Assembly: GCA_030532245.1 (NCBI GenBank)
Contig: JAUNLN010000004.1
Coordinates: 2,253-66,252, forward strand
Source of the DNA: Actinomycetaceae bacterium
Lineage (GTDB): Bacteria; Actinomycetota; Actinomycetes; Actinomycetales; Actinomycetaceae
DNA length: 64,000 nucleotides
Direction: 5' to 3'
The first letter of the stretch is position 1. The number at the start of each line of letters is the position of its first letter. The notes under the pieces are model-generated. The model had not been told where the DNA came from. It saw only the letters and a list, made by a program, of their open reading frames with translations, and ran no database searches. Both the position numbers and the translations under genes were made by a program. This document shows, one piece after another, positions 45,499-53,822 of the stretch.

Positions 45499-45526
45499 GT
45501 GCCCCGGCTTTGGTCGGGGCACTTTT
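45499..45526 (+). terminator. Terminator after rplS
   Basis: GTGCCCCG (45499-45506) pairs with CGGGGCAC (45515-45522) and is followed by TTTT. Confidence 0.9.
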
Positions 45527-45622
45527 GTTTGCACACCTTGTTTGCTCCACGCGGGCCCGCGCGTTTTTGAGTGGGTGTTTTCGCCTGTTGGTTCTAAAAT
45601 GGGCGTGAACTGAAGGAGACGT

Positions 45623-46396
45623 ATGGAAGAGTATCCCGGCGCAATATTGTTGCGGCGTAGGAGCATGCCGAAGGCAGGCTTCGATTATCGTCCGCGGCAC
45701 GCCATTGTCGCGTATAGCGAGGGGATGCATGAGGAGAAGCCTCAGTCGTTGCTTCATCAGGCTCGCGAGTTGTTTTTGATTCTGGTGTTGGCGATTTTGT
45801 TGTCGTCGGCGTTGCGCGCATTTTTGGTGCAGGCGTTTTGGATTCCGTCGAGTTCGATGGAAGACACGCTGCAGGTTGGCGACAACGTGCTTGTTTCGCG
45901 TTTAACTCCGGGCGTGTTTGATTTGGAGCGAGGCGACGTCGTCGTCTTTCGGGATGCGAATGAGTGGCTCGGTGATCCTCCGGAGAAGACGGGGGCGGCG
46001 AAGTTCTTCCAAAGTGCGCTTGAGTTTACTGGCCTGCGGCCCGCATCGGGCGAGCAGCATTTGGTGAAGCGCGTTATTGGTGTTGGGGGAGACACGATTG
46101 AGTGCTGTGATGATGGGGGTCGCCTCCTTGTGAACGGAACTCCTATCGATGAGCCCTATCTTGCTCCGGGGTCGGATAATTCGCTGCAGCCTTTCAAGGT
46201 GACCGTGCCGGATCGTCACCTGTGGGTGATGGGGGATAACCGCAATCATTCTGCGGATTCTCGCGCTCACATGGTCATTCCGGATCTTGCCTACGTGGAT
46301 GAGAACGACGTGGTTGGCAAGGTATTTTTCGTGAGCTGGCCGTTTGATCACTGGTCGAATCCTACGAACAACGAGCCGTTTGAAGCTGTTGAATAA
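45623..46396 (+). CDS. lepB: Signal peptidase I
   Basis: A 257-residue membrane-anchored serine protease removing signal peptides from exported proteins. A cytoplasmic N-terminal stretch precedes a membrane segment at about 50-72 (FLILVLAILLSSALRAFLV). The catalytic serine is in WIPSSSMEDTLQVGD (box B), and the general-base lysine in HLVKRVIGVGGDTIE (box D). VMGDNRNHSADSRAH is box E. GAAGGAGAC precedes the ATG. rnhB starts one base after its stop. It completes the secretion set with Ffh and FtsY in this window. Confidence 0.96.
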   Translation: MEEYPGAILLRRRSMPKAGFDYRPRHAIVAYSEGMHEEKPQSLLHQARELFLILVLAILLSSALRAFLVQAFWIPSSSMEDTLQVGDNVLVSRLTPGVFDLERGDVVVFRDANEWLGDPPEKTGAAKFFQSALEFTGLRPASGEQHLVKRVIGVGGDTIECCDDGGRLLVNGTPIDEPYLAPGSDNSLQPFKVTVPDRHLWVMGDNRNHSADSRAHMVIPDLAYVDENDVVGKVFFVSWPFDHWSNPTNNEPFEAVE

Positions 46397-46397
46397 G

Positions 46398-47057
46398 ATG
46401 CCTGTTGCAACAACCGAGGTGGAGCGTAGCCTGGCGCGGTTTGGCGTTGTTGTTGGCATGGATGAGGTGGGCCGCGGCGCGCTTGCAGGCCCGGTTGCCG
46501 TTGGGGCGAGCGTGTCGCCGGGCAAAGAGCCGCAGGTGCAGCTTGCCGATTCGAAGTATTTGAGTGCGAAGGCTCGCGAGCAGCTTGTACTGGAGGCGGC
46601 GAGGTTTGCGTGGCCATCGGCGGTAGGGATGGCTTCGGCGGCTGAAGTGGATGAGCTTGGTATAACGGGTGCGCTCCAGTTGGCGGGTCTTCGGGCTTTG
46701 CGAACGCTGTTCGTGCAGGGCGTGGTTGCAGATGTTGTGCTACTGGATGGCTCTCACGACTGGCTGACGCCAAAAGTGGATTTGCTTGATTCGGCAAGTT
46801 CCGCGGCGGAGGAGTACGCGACGCTCGGAGCGCCAAGGGTGAAGACGCTTGTGAAGGCGGACGCTACGTGCATGGTCGTGTCTGCGGCTTCTATCGTGGC
46901 TAAAGTGGTGCGTGACCATTTGATGGAAACTCTGCCCGATCCGGGCTACGGTTGGGCATCGAATAAGGGGTATGCGTCGGCTGCGCATCGCAAGGCTTTG
47001 GCGTCGCTGGGTGTAAGCGCGTATCATCGTCAGTCTTGGCGGCTTTTGGGGGAATAG
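46398..47057 (+). CDS. rnhB: Ribonuclease HII
   Basis: A 219-residue enzyme that nicks RNA in RNA-DNA hybrids and removes misincorporated ribonucleotides. The first acidic pair is VVGMDEVGRGALAGPVAV (about residues 17-34), then VVLLDGSHDWL with the next Asp, and VKADATCMVVSAASIVAKVVRD. GYGWASNKGYASAAH is the C-terminal signature. ATG 46398 is chosen just after the lepB stop; longer in-frame starts would overlap lepB considerably. Confidence 0.95.
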   Translation: MPVATTEVERSLARFGVVVGMDEVGRGALAGPVAVGASVSPGKEPQVQLADSKYLSAKAREQLVLEAARFAWPSAVGMASAAEVDELGITGALQLAGLRALRTLFVQGVVADVVLLDGSHDWLTPKVDLLDSASSAAEEYATLGAPRVKTLVKADATCMVVSAASIVAKVVRDHLMETLPDPGYGWASNKGYASAAHRKALASLGVSAYHRQSWRLLGE

Positions 47058-47075
47058 CAATGAGGGGCGTGGGCT

Positions 47076-47375
47076 GTGAATCCTGAGATTGAGAATTACG
47101 AGAACAATCTGGAGTTGGATCTCTTTCGCGAGTATCGCGATGTGATTGGTCTGTTTAAGTATGTCGTGGAGTCTGAGCGCCGGTTCTACCTGTGTAATCA
47201 GGTGGATCTCCAGGTTCGCCCGGTTGGTAACGACGTGTTTTTTGAACTGCGCCTGCAGGATGCTTGGGTGTGGGATATTTACCGTTCCTCTAGGTTTGTA
47301 AAGTCGGTTCGTATCCTCACGTTTAAGGACGTGAATATTGAGGAGCTAACGAAGACGGAGCTTGAACTCCCGTAA
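47076..47375 (+). CDS. DUF2469 protein
   Basis: A 99-residue acidic protein beginning NPEIENYENNLELDLFREYRD and containing FKYVVESERRFYLCNQVDLQVR. This matches the actinobacterial DUF2469 family, which sits beside rnhB in mycobacteria (the Rv2901c type). Its function is not established. There is no signal or membrane segment. The GTG start has GAGGGG ten bases upstream. It is close enough to rnhB (18 bases) to share its transcript. Confidence 0.9.
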   Translation: MNPEIENYENNLELDLFREYRDVIGLFKYVVESERRFYLCNQVDLQVRPVGNDVFFELRLQDAWVWDIYRSSRFVKSVRILTFKDVNIEELTKTELELP

Positions 47376-47483
47376 TCTCGCGAGCTTTCCCCAAAGCCCG
47401 GCCGCCCCTGGTTGTCCACACCTTTGAAACTGAATCTTTAGTCCTCCCGTCGCGATTCGTAAGGATTGCGGCGGGAGGTTTTA

Positions 47484-47837
47484 ATGGCTAGAACACATAG
47501 ACTCGGCCAGCTCGGCGAAGAGATGGCATCGGATTTCTTGACGGATCGCGGCTACCAAATACTTGACCGCAATTACCGTCGCCGCGGCGCTGAGATAGAT
47601 ATTGTTGCGCGCGATCCTAAGCGCGGAATCGTGTTTGTGGAGGTGAAGACTCGCGCCGGCCAGTTTGCGGCAAGTGCTTGGGAGTCGATAACTCCGGCGA
47701 AGGTGGATGTTCTTCGTAGAGGAGCCGCTGTCTGGCTGCAAGAAAATGGTGTTCGAGGCTCGGTGCACCTGGATGCGATCGTGGTGAAGGTGAAGGGCCG
47801 GTCCGCTTCGATTGAGCATCGGAGGGGCATCGTATGA
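47484..47837 (+). CDS. yraN: YraN-family endonuclease-like protein
   Basis: A 117-residue UPF0102 protein with a restriction-endonuclease-like core: LGQLGEEMASDFLTDRGYQIL, then RRRGAEIDIVARD and GIVFVEVKTRAG, which together give the E-D-ExK active-site pattern. Its role is unproven; the gene neighbourhood with comM and dprA suggests DNA processing. ATG 47484 with GGGAGG eight bases upstream is preferred to a start six codons earlier. The comM ATG overlaps its stop (ATGA). Confidence 0.92.
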   Translation: MARTHRLGQLGEEMASDFLTDRGYQILDRNYRRRGAEIDIVARDPKRGIVFVEVKTRAGQFAASAWESITPAKVDVLRRGAAVWLQENGVRGSVHLDAIVVKVKGRSASIEHRRGIV

Positions 47838-49399
47838 AGCCGATTCTTGTGCGCACTCACGCGGTTGCGCTAACGGGTATTACGGCGAACATCATCTCGG
47901 TCGAAACGCATGTCGGTTCGGGTCTGGTGTCGTTCAACTTGGTGGGTATGCCGGACGCGTCGGTGCGCGAGTCTAGGGATCGTGTTCGCGCGGCGATGCA
48001 GTCGTGCGGTATCGATTGGTTTGAGCACCGCGTAACTGTGAACCTGTCGCCGGCGGGTATTCCAAAGGCGGGGTCAGCATTTGATCTTGCAATCGCGGTC
48101 GGCCTCCTAGCGGCGCGCGGGGTGCTCCCGCCAAGCGTGGTAGACGGCACGGTTTTCACCGCGGAGCTCGGCCTAGACGGCTCCCTGCGCCCCATTCGAG
48201 GCATTCTTTCTTCGGTGCTCGGCGCAAAGCGGGAGGGCATGAAGCAGGTTGTGGTGTCCGATCGTTCGCTCGCGGAGGCGCAGCTGGTTCCGGGCGTGGA
48301 AATCCTCGGCTTCAGTCACCTTCGTGATCTCGTCACTCATTTTGGAGGGCGACTCCCTTCGGTTCTGCCCCCGCTGTTGCCCAAAGACATTCTGGGCCAA
48401 AAGAAGTTGGTTAGGGAGGTTCGCGAACACGAACAGGTTGATCTAGCGGATGTTAAAGGCCAGTCTTTCGCCGTGGAGGGCCTGATTTTGGCAGCTGCAG
48501 GTGGCCACCACATGCTAATGCTGGGCGAGCCGGGCGCCGGTAAGACGATGCTCGCAAGGCGTCTGCCCACTATCTTGCCTGCGCTAGATGATGAGGACGC
48601 GATTGCGGCTACCGCGATCCACTCGGTTAGTGGAACGTTTGATTCGTCCACGGGGCTGATTCGCACGCCGCCTATAGAGATGCCGCATCACAGCGCAACG
48701 ATGGCGGCGATTATTGGCGGCGGTTCGGGCGTGCCTCGCCCAGGAGCTATTTCTCGGGCGCACGCCGGCGTGCTTGTGTTAGATGAGGCGGCGGAGTTTT
48801 CCCCGCAGGTGCTTGACGCAATGCGCGAGCCTCTCGAGTCGGGTGTCGTGAACCTGCAGCGGGCGAGACATCACGTGGAGTATCCGGCGCGTTTCCAACT
48901 TATTTTGGCGTCGAACCCGTGTCCGTGTGGCCACGCGATTAGTCGGCGAAAGTCGTGTACCTGCTCGTCGATTCAGCAGCGCAGGTATTTGAGCCGCCTG
49001 TCGGGGCCCCTCCTTGACCGTTTGGATATTCAGATTCCAATGATGACGCCCTCTCCTGCCCAGCTTGCGGAGCCTCCCGCTTATTCTTCGAAAACCGCGA
49101 AGGAGGCGGTTGAAAGAGCTCGTGCTCGGGCGCGCAAACGTTGGGCGGGGACGCCTTGGAGTTTGAATGCGCACGTGCCAGCGAAGCTTCTTCGAGACCC
49201 GCAGTACGGCATTGATTCCGCGGTGCACAAGGGGATTGAGCACGCGATTGAGGACGGAACTTTGAGTTTGCGAGGCGCTACCAGGGTGCTTCGCCTGGCG
49301 TTAACGGTTGCGGATGTGCGCGGAGCGGATCGGGCGGGGTTGCCCGAGTTGTCAAAGGCTTTGATGTTTAGAAATGGAGTTGAAAATGCGAATGCCTGA
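47834..49399 (+). CDS. comM: ComM/YifB-family Mg-chelatase-like AAA+ ATPase
   Basis: A 521-residue protein with an N-terminal Lon-like fold (GLVSFNLVGMPDASVRESRDRVRAA), then an AAA+ domain with Walker A MLGEPGAGKTMLARRLP (about residue 231) and Walker B AGVLVLDEAAEF. ASNPCPCGH...CTCSSIQQRRY is the cysteine-bearing insertion typical of YifB. ComM is a hexameric helicase aiding branch migration in natural transformation in Gram-negatives. It overlaps yraN by four bases and dprA by 14, so the three are one operon. Confidence 0.94.
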   Translation: MKPILVRTHAVALTGITANIISVETHVGSGLVSFNLVGMPDASVRESRDRVRAAMQSCGIDWFEHRVTVNLSPAGIPKAGSAFDLAIAVGLLAARGVLPPSVVDGTVFTAELGLDGSLRPIRGILSSVLGAKREGMKQVVVSDRSLAEAQLVPGVEILGFSHLRDLVTHFGGRLPSVLPPLLPKDILGQKKLVREVREHEQVDLADVKGQSFAVEGLILAAAGGHHMLMLGEPGAGKTMLARRLPTILPALDDEDAIAATAIHSVSGTFDSSTGLIRTPPIEMPHHSATMAAIIGGGSGVPRPGAISRAHAGVLVLDEAAEFSPQVLDAMREPLESGVVNLQRARHHVEYPARFQLILASNPCPCGHAISRRKSCTCSSIQQRRYLSRLSGPLLDRLDIQIPMMTPSPAQLAEPPAYSSKTAKEAVERARARARKRWAGTPWSLNAHVPAKLLRDPQYGIDSAVHKGIEHAIEDGTLSLRGATRVLRLALTVADVRGADRAGLPELSKALMFRNGVENANA

Positions 49400-50522
49400 T
49401 TTTTCGTCGCCAATGGAGGTGGCGTGCGCGTGGAGCGCAATCGTGGAGCCTGGCGATACTGCGGCCGCGGTTCTTCGCCAGCACATGGGGAGCGCGGCAG
49501 CGCTCGAGTGGCTACTGTCTCAAGCGGACCTTACGAAATTGTCCGACAAGCTTGTTCTTGATGATGAGGGCCGGGTGCGACCGTGGACTAAGGTGCTGAA
49601 GAGGTGGCTTCCGCGCGTAGCGGATTTAGACGTGCAGGCGGATTTGGAGGACTTGGCCCGGGTTGGTGGCCACGTGATTTGGCCGGAGCATGAGAGTTGG
49701 CCACACTCCCTAAACGACTTGGGGTTGGAGGCTCCGGTCGCTCTTTGGATTCGCGGTGATTTGAAGGATTTGCCGCGCGTGGCACTCGTTGGGGCGAGGG
49801 CGTCGACAACTATGGGTAACACGCTTGCGAGGGACACCGCGTTTGAGCTTGCCCGAAAGGGCGTGTCGGTGGTGTCTGGAGGTGCGTTCGGAATCGATGC
49901 GGCCTCGCACATGGGTGCGCTTCGCGGTGGCCACACTGTTGCCGTGATGGCTGGCGGTGTTGCGAACCTCTATCCCATGTCTCACCTCGAGTTGTTTGCT
50001 GAGATTGAAGAAACTGGGGCGATTATTGCGGAGTGTCCGCCTAGCTGGCGCCCCGCTAGGTGGAGGTTCCTTAGTCGTAACCGCCTAATCGCTGCGCTTA
50101 GCGAGGCGAGCGTCGTCGTTGAGGCGTCGATGCGTTCGGGCGCGCTCGTTACGATTCGTCACGCGCGCGAGCTGGGGCGGCCAGTCGGTGCTTTCCCCGG
50201 TTCTGTGATGTCGCAAATGTCGAAGGGCTGTAACAATGCGATCCGCGAGGGCGTAACACTCGTTACGGGAACCGAAGACATTTTGGAGTTGATTTCAAGT
50301 ATTGGTGACGGCCTTTTCGACATGCCGGTGAAGTCTGGGCCTGCTCTTCCCCGCCAGGTGAGGAGAATCTACGATGCTATGCCGGCCTATGGTAGCGCGA
50401 AAATCGTGGAGATTGCGAAGGCTGCGGGCCTTGGCGAGAGTGAAGTTGAAGAGGGGCTTACAACCCTTTTGCTTAAGGGATTTGTTGGCGTCGATGGCAC
50501 GGCGTTTAAGCGCATTCGCTAA
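49386..50522 (+). CDS. dprA: DNA-processing protein DprA
   Basis: A 378-residue protein that protects incoming single-stranded DNA and loads RecA. The Rossmann-like core shows VALVGARASTTMGNTLARDTA (about residue 136), SGGAFGIDAASHMGALRGG, VMAGGVANLYP, RFLSRNRLIAALSEASVVVEA and GRPVGAFPGSVMSQMSKGCN. A winged-helix C-terminus (YDAMPAYGSAKIVEIAKAAGL) follows. The ATG 49386 with GGAG seven bases upstream is preferred; the gene overlaps comM by 14 bases. A full competence machinery is not visible in the window. Confidence 0.94.
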   Translation: MRMPDFSSPMEVACAWSAIVEPGDTAAAVLRQHMGSAAALEWLLSQADLTKLSDKLVLDDEGRVRPWTKVLKRWLPRVADLDVQADLEDLARVGGHVIWPEHESWPHSLNDLGLEAPVALWIRGDLKDLPRVALVGARASTTMGNTLARDTAFELARKGVSVVSGGAFGIDAASHMGALRGGHTVAVMAGGVANLYPMSHLELFAEIEETGAIIAECPPSWRPARWRFLSRNRLIAALSEASVVVEASMRSGALVTIRHARELGRPVGAFPGSVMSQMSKGCNNAIREGVTLVTGTEDILELISSIGDGLFDMPVKSGPALPRQVRRIYDAMPAYGSAKIVEIAKAAGLGESEVEEGLTTLLLKGFVGVDGTAFKRIR

Positions 50523-50588
50523 CCTTGAGCTAGATTTCTAACCTCGAGCTAACCGGGGCTAGTTATGATCCGGTAGGGAAGAGGGCCC

Positions 50589-51503
50589 ATGGAGCTTCAC
50601 TCGTCGGCGCGGGAGGTCGTGCAGCGGTTTGAACGCTACTTGGTGCATGGTCGCGCCATGTCTGCGCACTCGGTGCGAGCCTACATTTCCGATGTGGAGT
50701 CTGCACTGCAGTTTTGCCTGGGGGAGGAGCCTTTTGACCCCTCCGCGCTAGGCGCACGTGCCCTGCGTGCTTGGATTGCCGGGAAAGTGCGTGACGGAGG
50801 GGCGCGCTCTTCGGTAGCAAGGTACGTGGCGAGCGCTCGGCTTTTTGGTAAGTGGATGAAGCGCGAGGGAATAGTAGAAGTTGATCCCACGCTGAAGCTA
50901 AAGGCGGCTTCCGTTGATCAGGTGCTACCCGAAACTTTAGGGACCGACCAGATTGGAGTGCTCTTCGACTTCCTGAAGATGCAGGCGGGAGCGGGAGATC
51001 CGGCGGATATCCGTGATCTGGCAACCACGGAACTCATGTATTCGTGCGGTATCCGCGTTGGTGAACTTGTAGGCCTAAACCTGTCTCACCTAAACGCGGC
51101 TGACCGAACTATCCGAGTGCTCGGCAAGGGGTCGAAGGAGCGTGTGGTTCCCTACGGTGTGCCCGCCCATGAGGCCTTGCGCGCGTGGATTGAGCGAGGC
51201 CGGCCCGATCTTGTCAACGAAAGGTCGGGGCAGGCACTCTTCCTCGGGGTTCGCGGCGGGCGAGTGGATCAGCGAACGGTTCGCGAGCGTCTTGAGCGCG
51301 CGTGTTCGCTCGCGGGAGTTCCGATAATCTCACCGCACGGGCTACGCCATTCGGCTGCCACGCACATGCTTGAGGGTGGGGCTGATCTGCGTTCAGTGCA
51401 GGATTTGCTCGGCCACTCCTCGCTACAGACCACGCAGCGTTACACGCACGTTGATGCAAAGCGTTTGACGCACATTATGCGCCAGGCGCACCCAAGGGCT
51501 TAA
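50589..51503 (+). CDS. xerC: Tyrosine recombinase XerC
   Basis: A 304-residue recombinase resolving chromosome dimers with XerD at dif. The N-terminal SAM-like DNA-binding domain spans about residues 1-95. The catalytic set is intact: Arg in YSCGIRVGELVGL, Lys in GKGSKERVVPYG, HxxR in SPHGLRHSAATHML, His in LLGHSSLQTTQRYTHV and the nucleophile Tyr in the same stretch. The position after dprA is the conserved actinobacterial one, so I call XerC rather than a phage integrase. Its 3' end overlaps the convergent M23 gene by 29 bases. Confidence 0.92.
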   Translation: MELHSSAREVVQRFERYLVHGRAMSAHSVRAYISDVESALQFCLGEEPFDPSALGARALRAWIAGKVRDGGARSSVARYVASARLFGKWMKREGIVEVDPTLKLKAASVDQVLPETLGTDQIGVLFDFLKMQAGAGDPADIRDLATTELMYSCGIRVGELVGLNLSHLNAADRTIRVLGKGSKERVVPYGVPAHEALRAWIERGRPDLVNERSGQALFLGVRGGRVDQRTVRERLERACSLAGVPIISPHGLRHSAATHMLEGGADLRSVQDLLGHSSLQTTQRYTHVDAKRLTHIMRQAHPRA

Positions 51504-51984
51504 GCACGGGGGTGCCTACCAGTAGGCCGAGGGGATTGAGGTAGAGGTCTCGGTTTACTTTGATACCCCAGTGCAGGCAGTTTCCGTCGTGACCTTCTTC
51601 GAGTACTCCGACGATCGTGCCCGCGGAAACCGAGGCCCCCTTACTTACTGCGGGGATCACGGGCTCGAACGTTGAGCTCGTGCCGTCGCTGTGCCGGATG
51701 GAGACGACGTTTCGGTCTGCGAGTTTCCCCGCGTAGATGATGTTGCCGGCTCTGGGTGCTCGAACTGTCGCTCCAACGCCGGGGCAGAGGTCGACTCCGC
51801 GGTGTCCGCTAAGCCAGCGGATCTCAGGTGGTTCAAACTCTTTGCCAACTGCCACGGGGAACGCCACGGGAGCTTGCCACGTGTCTTTGGTATCGGTTGC
51901 GGTGGCGGGGCTTGGAAGCAGTAGTGGCGCAAGGAGGAGCGCTGCAATGATTGGACAGATCGCGCGTAGTTTTCGTGTGCTCAT
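51475..51984 (-). CDS. Secreted M23-family peptidase
   Basis: A 169-residue exported protein. The signal peptide (STRKLRAICPIIAALLLAPLLL) ends near the Ala-Thr-Ala site, then an M23/LytM domain: SGHRGVDLCPGVGATVRAPRAG carries the first zinc His/Asp and GNCLHWGIKVN the last His. The second HxH histidine is Cys here, as in some actinobacterial LHWG proteins, so activity on peptidoglycan is likely but not certain. I chose ATG 51984; an ATG seven codons upstream is possible, and neither has a clear ribosome site. Two small inverted repeats (51986-52019) lie just before the gene. Confidence 0.85.
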   Translation of the reverse strand: MSTRKLRAICPIIAALLLAPLLLPSPATATDTKDTWQAPVAFPVAVGKEFEPPEIRWLSGHRGVDLCPGVGATVRAPRAGNIIYAGKLADRNVVSIRHSDGTSSTFEPVIPAVSKGASVSAGTIVGVLEEGHDGNCLHWGIKVNRDLYLNPLGLLVGTPVLKPLGAPGA

Positions 51985-52366
51985 GGCGTCACAGTAACGA
52001 CGCATCGAAAATACGATGCTCGACAAAAGTAAGGCTGTGGATGGTGAGGGCGGGTGTCTCTCCTGTGAATGCCGCGATAGCGCGACATTGCCCACAGGCG
52101 GGGTCGATCGCCTCTGCGACTGCTAAACAGAGTTTGAACTATACACGTGTTTGTTATCTGCGTTACACTAAAAGTGGTTGATGGTTGACCATATGCGTAG
52201 GCCAGTGGCTAGAAGTCATTGCTCGACGAATGAATGAGCGTCATTTGTTTGGAGCCAGCCTTAAACCGGTTGGGCGTATCTGCCCCCAGATCATCAAAGG
52301 CCATAAAGCATTGCTTGATTTCGATCAGCAATCAGTAGCGCAGGTTAGACACATGGAAGGAGAGAC
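51985..52366. other. Intergenic region before the small membrane protein
   Basis: These 382 bases hold no convincing gene. Visible elements are GCATCG/CGATGC (52002-52019) near the M23 start, ATGGT/ACCAT (52181-52192) and a bulged hairpin with a TTCG loop (52310-52332). A 67-codon open frame at 52185-52388 has no ribosome site. The stretch from about 52120 is more AT-rich than its surroundings and probably contains the promoter and leader of the gene at 52367. Confidence 0.5.
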
Positions 52367-52546
52367 ATGCAGGCAGGTGCTGCAGTAGGAGCTATTACTA
52401 TCGTGCTCTACATCTTGTTTGTCTTGCTAGCCGTGGGCGTTGTTGCCCTTGGGGTCAGAATGTGGAAGTACATGGATCCCAACAAGCGAGGCCATGATCG
52501 AGTCGTATACATCGAGCGAGAGCCGGTATCCTCACCTAACGAGTGA
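52367..52546 (+). CDS. 59-residue single-pass membrane protein
   Basis: A short gene with a strong GGAAGGAG six to nine bases before its ATG. Residues 5-30 are a hydrophobic segment (AAVGAITIVLYILFVLLAVG...), preceded by MQAG and followed by a basic tail (RMWKYMDPNKRGHDR) and an acidic end (YIEREPVSSPNE). The positive side lies after the helix, so the N-terminus is probably outside. I do not recognise the family. It is flanked by AT-rich leader sequence and a strong terminator, so it appears to be a free-standing transcription unit. Confidence 0.72.
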   Translation: MQAGAAVGAITIVLYILFVLLAVGVVALGVRMWKYMDPNKRGHDRVVYIEREPVSSPNE

Positions 52547-52589
52547 ACTGGATTCGTAGCTTTACTTAAATCTGACGTCTAGAATGAGG

Positions 52590-52637
52590 GCGCTCCCTGT
52601 AAGAAGCATGTTGCTTCGGCCGGGAGCGTCTCTTTTT
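52590..52637 (+). terminator. Terminator after the 59-residue protein gene
   Basis: GCGCTCCC (52590-52597) pairs with GGGAGCGT (52622-52629). An inner GAAGCA/TGCTTC hairpin lies at 52603-52617. The run TCTTTTT follows. Confidence 0.9.
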
Positions 52638-52940
52638 GAAAGTGGAATGTGAAGCGAGAAACACGAGGCGTAAAAGGGGCCCATCTAAGTACCCAAACGC
52701 CGGCTTTTTCGCTAGAATCGACGCGGCACCTGTCTCGCAGGTGACTATCGCGCGCCCAATACCGCGAAAGTGGTGTTACCGGCAGCAGTCTCCAAGGGAT
52801 TACCTAAGGAGTGTTGGAACATGGGCGCTAGGGCCGTAAGGCAAGAAAACTGAAACCTGAGTAGTTAGCGGCTAGCGCCTGGATGGGCGAAGCAGGTAGC
52901 TACTCCTTATTTTGGTGCGTTGCACCGAAAGGAAGAAAAC
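52638..52940 (+). promoter_or_regulatory. Long structured leader of rpsB
   Basis: About 300 bases precede rpsB without a normal gene. TAGAAT near 52714 may be the -10 box. A 9-bp stem pairs GAGTAGTTA (near 52859) with TAGCTACTC (near 52899), close before the rpsB ribosome site. A 10-codon open frame with its own AAGGAG lies at 52821-52853. Autogenous control by S2 is plausible from position. Confidence 0.5.
52821..52853 (+). CDS. Possible leader peptide in the rpsB leader
   Basis: An open frame of ten codons, MGARAVRQEN, with AAGGAG ten bases before the ATG. It ends just before the leader stem ahead of rpsB. Such a short frame can arise by chance; the good ribosome site is the only positive evidence. 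Confidence 0.3.
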   Translation: MGARAVRQEN

Positions 52941-53786
52941 ATGGCAGTCGTTACCATGCGTCAGCTTCTGGAAAGTGGTGTTCACTTCGGACACCAGACC
53001 CGTCGTTGGAACCCGAAGATGAAGCGCTTCATTTTGACCGAGCGCAACGGCATTTACATCATTGACCTTCAGAAGACTGTCGAGCACATCGACACCGCTT
53101 ACGATTTCGTTAAGGAAATGGTTGCTCACGGTGGCAACATCCTGTTCGTGGGCACGAAGAAGCAGGCTCAGGAGGCTATCCAGGAGCAGGCTGAGCGCGT
53201 TGGTATGCCGTACGTTAACCACCGTTGGCTCGGTGGTATGCTCACCAACTTCTCGACCGTTTCGAAGCGTCTTCAGCGCATGAAGGAGCTCGAGGAGATC
53301 GATTTCGAGGACGTCGCAGGTTCGGGCCACACCAAGAAGGAACTCCTCATCATGGAGCGCGAGAAGAACAAGCTTCAGCGTTCTCTTGGTGGTATCCGCG
53401 ACATGGTTAAGCTTCCTTCCGCAATCTGGGTTGTTGACACGAAGAAGGAGCACCTCGCGATTGCTGAGGCTCGTAAGCTGAACATCCCCGTTGTTGCGGT
53501 ACTTGATACGAACTGTGACCCGGATGAGGTTGATTACGGTATTCCGGGTAACGACGACGCGATCCGCGCTGTTGCACTACTAACTCGCGTTGTTGCTGAT
53601 GCTTGCGCAGCTGGTCTGATGGCTCGTTCTGAGCGTCGCCAGAAGTCGGGCGCTGAGGATGCAACCGCTGAGCCGATGGCTGAGTGGGAGCGCGAGCTTC
53701 TTGAAAGCTCTGAGGGCGAGGCAACTGAGGCCGAGCAAGAGGCTCCCGAGGCAGCTGAAGAGGCTGCTGAGACCAAGTCTGAGTAA
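52941..53786 (+). CDS. rpsB: Ribosomal protein S2
   Basis: A 281-residue S2: [91 protein letters not shown] and the C-terminal [11 protein letters not shown] Glu/Ala-rich acidic tail of about 45 residues follows the conserved body, as in other actinobacteria. ATG 52941 with AAAGGAAG upstream is chosen over one seven codons earlier. tsf follows after 36 bases, the universal order. Confidence 0.97.
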   Translation: MAVVTMRQLLESGVHFGHQTRRWNPKMKRFILTERNGIYIIDLQKTVEHIDTAYDFVKEMVAHGGNILFVGTKKQAQEAIQEQAERVGMPYVNHRWLGGMLTNFSTVSKRLQRMKELEEIDFEDVAGSGHTKKELLIMEREKNKLQRSLGGIRDMVKLPSAIWVVDTKKEHLAIAEARKLNIPVVAVLDTNCDPDEVDYGIPGNDDAIRAVALLTRVVADACAAGLMARSERRQKSGAEDATAEPMAEWERELLESSEGEATEAEQEAPEAAEEAAETKSE

Positions 53787-53822
53787 TCCAGTCACTTTTA
53801 CTACTGAAAGTAGGAAGATTTC

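Noticed and set aside
50589..51503. Phage integrase or genomic-island boundary
   Set aside because: The recombinase sits after dprA and before rpsB in conserved core order, with no phage or cargo genes; XerC is the better call.
52185..52388. A 67-codon open frame before the small membrane protein
   Set aside because: There is no ribosome site or recognisable feature, and it overlaps the better-supported start at 52367.
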